From: Akkermansiaceae bacterium
Lineage (GTDB): Bacteria; Verrucomicrobiota; Verrucomicrobiia; Verrucomicrobiales; Akkermansiaceae
Assembly (NCBI GenBank): GCA_014379305.1
Contig: JACMMB010000212.1
Span: 1 to 15,813, forward strand
DNA: 15,813 bases
Direction: 5' to 3'
The notes beneath the pieces were generated by a model, which did no database searches, was not told the origin of the DNA, and worked only from the letters and a program-made list of their open reading frames with translations. This document shows, piece by piece, positions 1-6,829 of the stretch (position 1 is the stretch's first letter; the number at the start of each line of letters is the position of its first letter). Made by a program: the position numbers and the translations under genes.

Positions 1-87
1 ATTTTCGGGGAGAAGTGTGGCAAGAGACGTTTCGAAATCGAAGTCGAGGAGCACTTTTCCAATGTCGAAAAGGAAGGTAAGGGGCAT
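1..87 (-). CDS. HAD-superfamily hydrolase, N-terminal fragment (cut by window edge)
   Basis: Only the first 29 codons lie in the window; the gene runs off the left edge. Read from ATG at 87 on the minus strand, the peptide begins MPLTFLFDIGKVLLDFDFE. This matches HAD motif I in the form FDxGxVLxDFD, which is typical of the YihX/haloacid-dehalogenase-like group, where the second motif aspartate of DxD is replaced by glycine. Family members are cytosolic phosphatases acting on small phosphorylated metabolites; the substrate here cannot be told. The start lies 26 bases after the stop of the glycosyltransferase, so the two are probably cotranscribed. No Shine-Dalgarno sequence is visible. The family call rests on one motif only, but that motif sits right at the N-terminus, where HAD enzymes carry it. 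Confidence 0.75.
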   Translation of the reverse strand, partial: MPLTFLFDIGKVLLDFDFETSLATLLPEN

Positions 88-113
88 GAAAGGAACGGGA
101 TTGAGGAATGGAA

Positions 114-1217
114 TTAGACCTGGGAAAGAATAAAGCTGGCTGCGGTGATGGCCCCGTCGTTGCGGTTGTGATTGATGAGGGCGGCTTTCATTTTTCGCCA
201 TTTGGCAGAGTTGTTGGCGAGGATGTGGCAAACGGATTGCGTAAGGTCTTGTGGGGTCTCGGCGAGATCGCCGGCACCGAGTTGCTGGAGGAGTTTGAGA
301 TTTCCCTCCTCCTGTCCGGGGACGAGGTGATGGATGAGCATGGGGCAGCGGGCGGCGATGGCTTCGTGGACTGTGGCACCGCCAGCTTTTCCAACGACAA
401 GATGGTGCTGGTTAAGGAGTTCGGGAACCTTTTTGGTCCATCCCAGGAGACGGACGCGGCCGGGGTAGGCGTCCTTGATTTCCTTGGCGCGTGAATAAAG
501 CAGGCGCAGGCTTTTGCCCATGACGATGGTGAGTTCGACATCGGGGGAAGCATTCAGTAACGCGCGGCTATGACGGCGGATGTAAGGTTTTTTCGGGGTT
601 GGGAAGTAGAGAATGCGGAAGGGTTTGCAGGGGTCTTCAGCAGGTACCGGCCTAAGAGTGCGAAAGGACGGATTTACGGGAAATCCAGTATCGATGAGTT
701 TATGCGCAGGAATTCCCCAGCAGCGCATGGTTTCCAAGGTGGCTTGGTCGCTGACAAGAAAGTAGTCGGTAGGCGCGCGAAGCCAGGAAGCATTGATTTC
801 GATCGAGTCGGTAACGACGGTGGAGAGCGGGATTTTCTTACCGGTTTCCATAAAGATGCGCTCTAGAAAGTATGGGTAAAGCGGGTAGGTCGAGACGATA
901 GCGGTGGGTTTGAACTCCTCGACAAGTGACTGTAGGAAGCCCTCAGGGCCGCGTGAAAGCGGAAGGTTGGGTTTGGATAGATCGCATTGGTCGGTGGCTT
1001 GGTAGATTTTTTGCCAAATTCGAGGGAAATGAGTCGTTACGAGACGGTATCCCCACTGGATAGCGGAGGTGGAATGCGGGGCGGATAGGATGAACGGGTC
1101 GGCAACGTGGGTTTGTGCGCCTTGCTCGTTCAGTGCGAGGGAGAGGTTGCGTGCGGCGCTGTTATGTCCTTCGCCAAAGGCTGCGGTGACGATGAGAATT
1201 TTGGGTTTGGCTAGCAT
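114..1217 (-). CDS. MGDG synthase / processive diacylglycerol glycosyltransferase-like protein (GT28)
   Basis: The 367-residue protein has the two-domain GT-B plan of the MGDG synthase/UgtP family, which transfers a sugar from a UDP-sugar to diacylglycerol at the cytosolic face of the inner membrane. The N-terminal acceptor domain opens with ILIVTAAFGEGHNSAA (GEGH at 15-18), the glycine-rich loop of the family. The TD...W motif is present as TDSIEINASW (136-145), with asparagine where UgtP-like enzymes usually have histidine. The C-terminal nucleotide-sugar domain has VVGKAGGATVHEA (274-286) and PGQEEGN (300-306), matching the family's GG-x-T-xx-EA and PGQE-xx-N signatures. No signal peptide or membrane helix is seen, so peripheral membrane attachment is likely. 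It precedes the HAD gene by 26 bases and is divergent from the gene at 1265. The sugar and exact acceptor are not predictable; the family call is strong. Confidence 0.85.
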   Translation of the reverse strand: MLAKPKILIVTAAFGEGHNSAARNLSLALNEQGAQTHVADPFILSAPHSTSAIQWGYRLVTTHFPRIWQKIYQATDQCDLSKPNLPLSRGPEGFLQSLVEEFKPTAIVSTYPLYPYFLERIFMETGKKIPLSTVVTDSIEINASWLRAPTDYFLVSDQATLETMRCWGIPAHKLIDTGFPVNPSFRTLRPVPAEDPCKPFRILYFPTPKKPYIRRHSRALLNASPDVELTIVMGKSLRLLYSRAKEIKDAYPGRVRLLGWTKKVPELLNQHHLVVGKAGGATVHEAIAARCPMLIHHLVPGQEEGNLKLLQQLGAGDLAETPQDLTQSVCHILANNSAKWRKMKAALINHNRNDGAITAASFILSQV

Positions 1218-1264
1218 GCTTGGCTTTCTGGGGCAACTTTAAATGACAGTGCGGCATTGCGTCG

Positions 1265-2413
1265 ATGGGCTTTTCTGCTTTCCTAATGACGGCGATGGCA
1301 AAGGAGAAAGAGAAACAAAGCGTGGAATTGCGGGAGGTGGTTGATGACCTTCTTCAGGATATTTCCTTGCTGCGCTTGCATAAGGATAAGGTCGAGGAGG
1401 TGGATGACCTGCCGATTATCAGGGTAGGGAAGAAAGCAGGACCTGTTGCAAAGCTGGGAATCGCAAGCAAAGAGGATATGAGAACACGATCAAATGAACC
1501 CCATGTGGGATCGTTGATCGAACAGGAAGCGACTACTTCCGAGCATGGCTGGGATGGGTCAGGCGCGACAAAAAAGGTGCCATGGGGTTGGGTATTGTTG
1601 ATTGGCAGCGCGTTTGCGGTGGGTATCCTGTGGTCATTGTTCCAGGTGAGGCATGCGGATGAGAAACAGGACCATTTGGTTCAAGAAGCAAAAACCATTT
1701 TGGAAAAGGAGGTGATGGCAGAACGGGCGGCTGCGCATACGATTGAGAAAATAGAGCAGTCGGTGCGGAATTTTTATGACTCCAGATCCATTGATGAGCT
1801 GCTGAGATATGTCAGGCATCCTGATCGGGTAAAGCCGCTGATGGAGACATACTATTCGAAAGAAAAGTTGGTTCCTTCACGTGTTGATCGGATCCTGGGC
1901 TATGATCCATTGACTATTGAACATAATGCCAATTTCTGGATGGTGACCTCTGAGCTGAGTCCGCCACAAGGCGAGCAACTGTTGGTGGAGGTAGATGCGG
2001 ATGATGTGGCGAAGATCGATTGGGAAACGTTCGTATGTTTTCAGCCGATGGATTGGGATGAATTTGCGAGAAACAGGCCAAAGGGATTTACAGCGAATTT
2101 CCGTGTTTGCGTTGAAACGGATCATTACTACAGCCATGATTTCGCGGACTCTGAAAAATATGCCTGTTTCCGCTTAACTACATTGGACTCTGAAGAGACT
2201 TTATATGGTTATGTAGATCGCCGAAGTGAAATGGTGCACAGCATGGAAAAGCTGATAGTGGAAAACGGGAATACCGTGACACCGATGATTTTGCGTCTCC
2301 ACGTCCCGAAAATGGTCCAGTCAAGTCGCGGTGTTGTTATCGAAAAATTGATTGAGGCGCGCTGGCTGCATGTCGATCCACCGGACATAGAGTCCAGTCC
2401 GGATGTTAGATAA
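1265..2413 (+). CDS. Single-pass membrane protein of unknown function
   Basis: I do not recognise a named family. The 382-residue product has a charged cytosolic N-terminus (1-105), one membrane helix at about 107-128 (WGWVLLIGSAF...), and a soluble C-terminal domain of about 250 residues that should be periplasmic by the positive-inside rule. Just after the helix is a charged, probably coiled-coil stretch (132-165), then FYDSRSIDELLRYVRHPDRV followed by KPLMETYY, a motif I recall from hypothetical proteins of Verrucomicrobiota and Planctomycetes. Two tryptophan-containing strands follow (IDWETF at 251, RWLHVDPP near the end). There are no obvious catalytic motifs. The start is uncertain: ATGs at 1265, 1286 and 1295 are in frame, none with a Shine-Dalgarno sequence; MAKEKEK at 1295 is a reasonable alternative. 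Its stop is 6 bases from the next gene, so the two are almost surely one operon and may act together. Confidence 0.7.
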   Translation: MGFSAFLMTAMAKEKEKQSVELREVVDDLLQDISLLRLHKDKVEEVDDLPIIRVGKKAGPVAKLGIASKEDMRTRSNEPHVGSLIEQEATTSEHGWDGSGATKKVPWGWVLLIGSAFAVGILWSLFQVRHADEKQDHLVQEAKTILEKEVMAERAAAHTIEKIEQSVRNFYDSRSIDELLRYVRHPDRVKPLMETYYSKEKLVPSRVDRILGYDPLTIEHNANFWMVTSELSPPQGEQLLVEVDADDVAKIDWETFVCFQPMDWDEFARNRPKGFTANFRVCVETDHYYSHDFADSEKYACFRLTTLDSEETLYGYVDRRSEMVHSMEKLIVENGNTVTPMILRLHVPKMVQSSRGVVIEKLIEARWLHVDPPDIESSPDVR

Positions 2414-2419
2414 GAAAGT

Positions 2420-4627
2420 ATGAGGAGAGGAGGGAAAGAAATATCGGAACAGGGAGATCGTGATGGTTTAGCGGTCGTTTTCGGGCGGGTGTTGTGCGGT
2501 GTGGGGATATTTTTTCTTTTTCAGTATGGAGTTGCCTTGTGGCGACTCGGCAATCGCTCATCAGGAATGATGAATAAATTCAGCGCGCTGGCTCGCGACA
2601 AGTATTTGGATTTTCTGATATGGGAAAATGTATATGTGCTGATCGCTTATTTGATTTTGATTTTTGTTTTCTCGCTAATTCTACATCCATGTATCTGGAA
2701 ATTGAGCAAAGGATTTTCGACACATAGAAAATCGTTACAGGTCCTGATGGGTGTTGCAGGAGCAATCATTATTCATGCTTATTGTACGCTCAGGCTTGTA
2801 CAAACGCGGCCTTACTTTCTCGATGATGCGGAGTTCGGCCACTGGTATTACCAAGTTCTCAATGTGGTGCCGGAATCAATCAAATCTTCGGTGAATTACG
2901 TTTTATTCATCATAGTCCCGGCAGTCTTGATTTTATACGCGATGGTCTGGTGGTTAATGAGGATGAAATCTCTGAAGATGCGTGTGGCCATGGTTTTTGT
3001 CGGGTGTTGTCTGGTTGGCGTGGCGGTTTTTACGAACGGATGGCTCGAGAGCGGGCAATCAGAGCATGCCCGAAAGGTTATAACGGAACGTCCAAACGTG
3101 ATTATCATCGGTTCAGACTCATTGCGTGGGGACCGTCTGGGTTGCACCGGATATGAGCCGGTCAGTAAGGATGGACTGGCAGCCGGGGGGGTTTCACCAC
3201 GGATTGATGCGCTGGCAAGAGAGTCGGTGAATTTTACCAACTGTTTCACGCCAATTGCCTCCACTTTGGAATCAGGGACTTCATTAATGGGTTCGCAATA
3301 TCCTCATACGCACGGGTTCCGGCACATGTATCCGAATGAAAAAACCCTGAATGCTGCAACGGCCGGAATGCAGCCTATGGCAGCAATTCTAAAGAAAGAA
3401 GGCTATGATACGGCGGCCTTCGGGGATTGGTGCGCGGGCTATTATGAGCTGATGCCGATGGGATTCGGCCATGTTGCAGTATCAAGTTTTGACAATTTTA
3501 AAATGTATATGAGCCAGGCGGTGGTGATGGCCCATTTCGTAATTCCACTATACTTCGATCATCCTGCGGGATACTCGATTTTTCCCCAGTTGGGATCGTT
3601 TGCGCAATTTGTAACGCCAGACGTGGTAACGGATCGGGTGGAGAAACGGTTGAAGTGGGTCGTGCAGCAAAACAAGCCGTTTTTCTGGCATATATTTTAT
3701 TCATGCAATCATCTGCCATATCGAAATCCGGAGCCATATTCAAGTATGTTTACCGATCCGGATTACGCGGGTGCAAACAAGAACGGAGTGGATTTTGATA
3801 TCGATTCCTTTATCGGAAAGACGAATTTGGAATCGAAATGGAAGGCCTTGCCAAAAAAGGAAATAAGGCAGATCCGGAATTTGTACGATGGTTGTACCCG
3901 GCATTTTGACGATCATGTGGGAAGGATTCTGGATGCTCTGAAATCCAGAGGTATCGAGAACAATACGATCATTCTGATAACCTCGGATCACGGAGACAAT
4001 CTGTATGAAAAAGATGTGACTCTGGGTCATGGTCTGACTTTCAATGGGGGGCTTCAGGCTAATCATGTACCGATGATAGTCCGTGTTCCCGGGACGAAGG
4101 CCGCCAAAATAAGCGAACACGTCAGGACAATTGATATTATCCCCACGCTCGCAGATCTCTTGGAAGTGGAGAAGCCAGCTTTATGGGAAGGACAAAGCGT
4201 GGCCTCATGGATCAAGGGAACCGGTGAGCCGAAGAGCAAAGCCTTCTATGCAGAGACGGGATTTCCTTTCATCCAGTTCCGGGTAAAGGGAGCGGACAGA
4301 CCACAGCTGCCGCCGATGGATCAAATGACCAGGATAGAGGATTCGTTCAATTATCAGTTTGTTCTCAAGAGTGAGTTCGAGGAGCCCTTGATCCGTGCGA
4401 AGCAGCGTTGTCTGATGACAGAGAAGTGGAAGCTGATTTGCACACCAACGGCGGACGGAGGACGCCATTTCGGATTATTCGGGTTAACAAACGATATTTA
4501 TAATGATGTGGACGTTTCCAATCAGGAGAAGGAAGTTTTAAGAGTCATGAAATCCGCGTTGGAAAGGTGGATGGATGAGCATGTCGAGACGCAGTTGGAA
4601 GAGATTTTTCCTGAGGGAGAAGGCTAG
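2420..4627 (+). CDS. Membrane-anchored alkaline phosphatase/sulfatase-superfamily enzyme (LtaS/EptA/YejM-like topology)
   Basis: This 735-residue protein has five hydrophobic helices (about 18-41, 66-88, 106-127, 158-180, 187-206) followed by a large domain that should face the periplasm, the same plan as LtaS, EptA and YejM. The catalytic domain starts at RPNVIIIGSDSLRGDRLG (224-241), with D233 as a predicted metal ligand. At the nucleophile position the motif is ASTLES, so T282 replaces the cysteine or serine that sulfatases convert to formylglycine; CxPSR is absent. TSDHGDN (D523, H524) and GHG (H537) supply the remaining metal ligands. Together this indicates a phospho- or head-group transferase or hydrolase, not a sulfatase, acting on lipid or glycan outside the inner membrane. 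The substrate is unknown. It lies 6 bases downstream of the unknown membrane protein. Some stretches are AT-rich compared with the right half of the window. The superfamily is sure, the substrate is not. Confidence 0.85.
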   Translation: MRRGGKEISEQGDRDGLAVVFGRVLCGVGIFFLFQYGVALWRLGNRSSGMMNKFSALARDKYLDFLIWENVYVLIAYLILIFVFSLILHPCIWKLSKGFSTHRKSLQVLMGVAGAIIIHAYCTLRLVQTRPYFLDDAEFGHWYYQVLNVVPESIKSSVNYVLFIIVPAVLILYAMVWWLMRMKSLKMRVAMVFVGCCLVGVAVFTNGWLESGQSEHARKVITERPNVIIIGSDSLRGDRLGCTGYEPVSKDGLAAGGVSPRIDALARESVNFTNCFTPIASTLESGTSLMGSQYPHTHGFRHMYPNEKTLNAATAGMQPMAAILKKEGYDTAAFGDWCAGYYELMPMGFGHVAVSSFDNFKMYMSQAVVMAHFVIPLYFDHPAGYSIFPQLGSFAQFVTPDVVTDRVEKRLKWVVQQNKPFFWHIFYSCNHLPYRNPEPYSSMFTDPDYAGANKNGVDFDIDSFIGKTNLESKWKALPKKEIRQIRNLYDGCTRHFDDHVGRILDALKSRGIENNTIILITSDHGDNLYEKDVTLGHGLTFNGGLQANHVPMIVRVPGTKAAKISEHVRTIDIIPTLADLLEVEKPALWEGQSVASWIKGTGEPKSKAFYAETGFPFIQFRVKGADRPQLPPMDQMTRIEDSFNYQFVLKSEFEEPLIRAKQRCLMTEKWKLICTPTADGGRHFGLFGLTNDIYNDVDVSNQEKEVLRVMKSALERWMDEHVETQLEEIFPEGEG

Positions 4628-4663
4628 GTAACCCGGCAGGATCTTGAGCGCGTTTTATCCAGT

Positions 4664-5950
4664 TCAGGCCATCAGGGATTCGATTTCATTAGGATCGAGA
4701 GGGATGGAAGACATGAGATCAAAATTTTCCGATGCGCCGATGAGATAGTTATTTTCGAGACGGATACCGATGTTTTCATCGGGAATGTAGATCCCGGGTT
4801 CGATGGTGAATAACATGCCTGCGGCAACAGGCTGATTGGGTGGGGAAACGTCATGGACATCAAGTCCGAGGTGGTGGGATGTGCCATGCATGAAATATTT
4901 TTTCACGAGAGGCTTTTCTTCTGTTTGCATGGCGGCGTCTGCTCTGGAGATAAGTTTCAGGTCTATCAGTTCGGTCTCCATGAATTGCAATACGGCTTTT
5001 TGGAAGTCTGAAAGGAAGATGCCAGGGCGGAGGATGGAATTGGCATAGCTCATGACACGAAGGACCGCATTGTAAACATCGCGCTGGCGCGGGGTGAATT
5101 TTCCTGAGACGGGTATGGTGCGGGTCATGTCCGAGTTCCAACCGGCATATTCGGCGGCGACATCAAGGAGGAGGAGATCGCCATTTTTCATGAGTTGGTC
5201 ATTGGCGGTGTAGTGGAGGATGCATGTGTTTTTGCCACTCGCGATGATGGGCGGGTAAGCAAAGCCGCGGGAGCCGCTACGAATGAATTCGTGGATGAAC
5301 TCGGCTTCGATTTCCCACTCTCCAAGACCGGGGGAGACGATTGGCAGGATACGGCGGAAGCCGGCTTCGGTGATTCGACAAGCGGTTTTTGTCAGGGAAA
5401 TTTCGACCTCGGATTTTATAACGCGAAGCTGGTTGATAAGCGGAGCGAGGCGTTGGTAATTGTGGAGGGGGTAGCGGGATTGGATTTCCCGGATAAAGGT
5501 CGAGTTACGGGTCGCGATGGATGTGTCAGCGCGGAGGTGCTCGTTGGTTGGAAGGTAAATGTTTTCGGCGAGGGGGATCAGCCGCTGAAGGAGGGCCTGG
5601 AATGCGGAAAGCCATTCAACCCGTGCGACGCCGGTGGTTTCCGTGCATTGGGATTTAGTGAGCTTGGCTCCCTCCCAGATTGACAAGGTCTCGTTGGTTT
5701 CCCTTAAGAAGAGAATTTCCCGGTCGTTTGGGTCATGAGCATCAGGGAAAAGGAAGAGAATGGTTTCTTCCTGCGAGATGCCGGAAAGATAGAATAGATC
5801 GGAGTTTTGTTTAAAGGGTAGTGAGGCATCCGCGTTGGATGGATAGGTGTCATTCGAGTGAATGATGGCAATACTGTTAGGCTTGAGCAGGTATGCGAGG
5901 TTTTTGCGATGGGCAGTGAACAGATCAGCGGAGGGATGGGCGGTGCGCAT
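4664..5950 (-). CDS. pepP: Xaa-Pro aminopeptidase (M24B)
   Basis: The 428-residue cytosolic metallopeptidase removes the N-terminal residue from peptides whose second residue is proline. The N-terminal aminopeptidase P domain has FKQNSDLFYLSGI (46-58), the usual FRQNSDFxYLTG signature. The C-terminal pita-bread domain has the complete two-metal set by alignment with E. coli PepP: D263 (LLLLDVAAE), D274 (NSDMTRT), H359 (HGTSHHLGLDVHD), E384 (FTIEPGIYIP) and E399 (IGIRLEN), plus H355 and H366 as the active-site histidines. Length and domain order are normal for the family (about 430-440). It lies on its own between a terminator upstream and a convergent gene 36 bases downstream, so it is probably monocistronic. 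No Shine-Dalgarno sequence precedes the start. I see no terminator in the 36-base gap with the plus-strand gene. Confidence 0.93.
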   Translation of the reverse strand: MRTAHPSADLFTAHRKNLAYLLKPNSIAIIHSNDTYPSNADASLPFKQNSDLFYLSGISQEETILFLFPDAHDPNDREILFLRETNETLSIWEGAKLTKSQCTETTGVARVEWLSAFQALLQRLIPLAENIYLPTNEHLRADTSIATRNSTFIREIQSRYPLHNYQRLAPLINQLRVIKSEVEISLTKTACRITEAGFRRILPIVSPGLGEWEIEAEFIHEFIRSGSRGFAYPPIIASGKNTCILHYTANDQLMKNGDLLLLDVAAEYAGWNSDMTRTIPVSGKFTPRQRDVYNAVLRVMSYANSILRPGIFLSDFQKAVLQFMETELIDLKLISRADAAMQTEEKPLVKKYFMHGTSHHLGLDVHDVSPPNQPVAAGMLFTIEPGIYIPDENIGIRLENNYLIGASENFDLMSSIPLDPNEIESLMA

Positions 5951-6045
5951 GAAGAATTTTCGAACATTGGGGATAAAACGTCCAACATTGATCGGTGGTG
6001 AGGTGGTTTTATCTAGGAGGTGCTAATAACGGGATGGATAAAGAA

Positions 6046-6075
6046 AAAACCGCCGCCTTGGGAGGCGACGGTTTT
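6046..6075 (-). terminator. Rho-independent terminator of the redoxin gene (possibly bidirectional)
   Basis: Arms at 6046-6058 (AAAACCGCCGCCT) and 6063-6075 (AGGCGACGGTTTT) pair over 13 positions with one C-A mismatch, around a 4-base loop. On the minus strand the stem is followed by a run of six T (complement of 6044-6049), placing a good terminator 31 bases after the redoxin stop. The arms are A/T-flanked on both sides, so it could also work on plus-strand transcripts, but no plus-strand gene ends here. Confidence 0.85.
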
Positions 6076-6106
6076 ACCGAAACACAACGGTGAATTACAT
6101 ATGAAA

Positions 6107-6703
6107 TTAGAATTTGACGCCGCAGCCGTAAGGCTCGTTTTTGGCGTCCATGACTTCCTTGCCCGCGATAACCGCATCGAGTGCGTTCGCAAAAAGTTTA
6201 TCGGCGGTTTCGACATCAGCCACTTCGGTGGATGCTTTCGAGTCAATCGCGCCAGAGTATGCGAGTTTGCCGTCCTTGGACACGATCATCATGTGCGGGG
6301 TGACTTTTGCATCGTAGGCTTTGCCAACGACTCCATCCGAATCGACGAGAATCTGGGATGCCTTGCTGCCTTCAGCAGTCGCTTTTTCCGCAAGTTTTGA
6401 GCCTTCAAGATATCCTTGCTTGCCCTCCGCCGAGGAATTGACAGTGAGCCAAACAACTTCTTTGCCGATGGAATCGGATTGGAGTTTTTGCATATTACCG
6501 CTGGAGTAATGTTTTTTGACGAATGGACAATCGAAATTGAGCCATTCGAGGACGACCACTTTGCCTTTGAAATCAGCAAGGCTGACTTTTTCCCCTTTGA
6601 CATTTTTGGTTGTGAAGGCAGGGGCTGGTTTGCCGATCTCGGCGGCAAATGAAGAGGCGAGAGCAAAGGCTCCGGCGATAGCGACTGATAATAGAGGTTT
6701 CAT
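6107..6703 (-). CDS. Secreted thioredoxin-fold redoxin with CPFV active site
   Basis: The start chosen is ATG at 6703, giving 198 residues that begin MKPLLSVAIAGAFALASSFA, a clear Sec signal peptide with cleavage expected near residue 20; the in-frame upstream ATG at 6763 would bury the signal and is unlikely. The mature part is an AhpC/TSA-redoxin domain: IGKPAPAF at 23-30, LEWLNFDCPFVKKHY at 52-66 with C59, and the cis-proline P136 (VTPHM). The redox site is CPFV, with no second cysteine as in CxxC; the only other cysteine is C194, near the C-terminus in YGCGVKF. This suggests a peroxiredoxin-like or one-cysteine thiol reductase, or a disulfide between C59 and C194. It has its own terminator. 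The exact role in the periplasm is not known. The leader has a run of nine A just before the start and no Shine-Dalgarno sequence. Confidence 0.85.
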   Translation of the reverse strand: MKPLLSVAIAGAFALASSFAAEIGKPAPAFTTKNVKGEKVSLADFKGKVVVLEWLNFDCPFVKKHYSSGNMQKLQSDSIGKEVVWLTVNSSAEGKQGYLEGSKLAEKATAEGSKASQILVDSDGVVGKAYDAKVTPHMMIVSKDGKLAYSGAIDSKASTEVADVETADKLFANALDAVIAGKEVMDAKNEPYGCGVKF

Positions 6704-6782
6704 AAGTTTATTTTTTTTTGGTTGGTTTTGGGAACAAGAGTAGAAGCGTTTCCCCGCAGACAAGTTATCTCTATAATCACAA

Positions 6783-6813
6783 AATCCGCTTATTTTTTTC
6801 TGATTAGCGGGTT
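6783..6813 (-). terminator. Possible weak terminator after the M42-type peptidase gene
   Basis: Arms AATCCGCT (6783-6790) and AGCGGGTT (6806-6813) form 8 pairs with one G-T wobble and a 15-base, T-rich loop. In minus-strand reading it follows the peptidase stop by 16 bases, and the stem runs into a short T run. The loop is long and the T tract poor, so it could instead be an operator or 5' leader element upstream of the redoxin gene. Confidence 0.35.
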
Positions 6814-6829
6814 GAAGGCCACAAGTTGT

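Noticed and set aside
3098..4627. Sulfatase with formylglycine
   Set aside because: The CxPSR or SxPSR motif is missing; threonine stands at the nucleophile position, so a sulfatase call is not supported.
5195..5683. A 162-codon plus-strand open frame opposite pepP
   Set aside because: It lies entirely within the conserved aminopeptidase gene in antisense, has no recognisable motif, and is well explained as a shadow of that gene.
6015..6092. AGGAGG at 6015-6020 followed by a 19-codon plus-strand frame from ATG 6034 (MDKEKTAALGG...)
   Set aside because: The spacing of 13 bases is too long for a Shine-Dalgarno site, and the frame runs through the redoxin terminator hairpin, which explains its sequence.
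6704..6763. Earlier start of the redoxin gene at 6763
   Set aside because: It would place 20 charged and polar residues ahead of a clean signal peptide.
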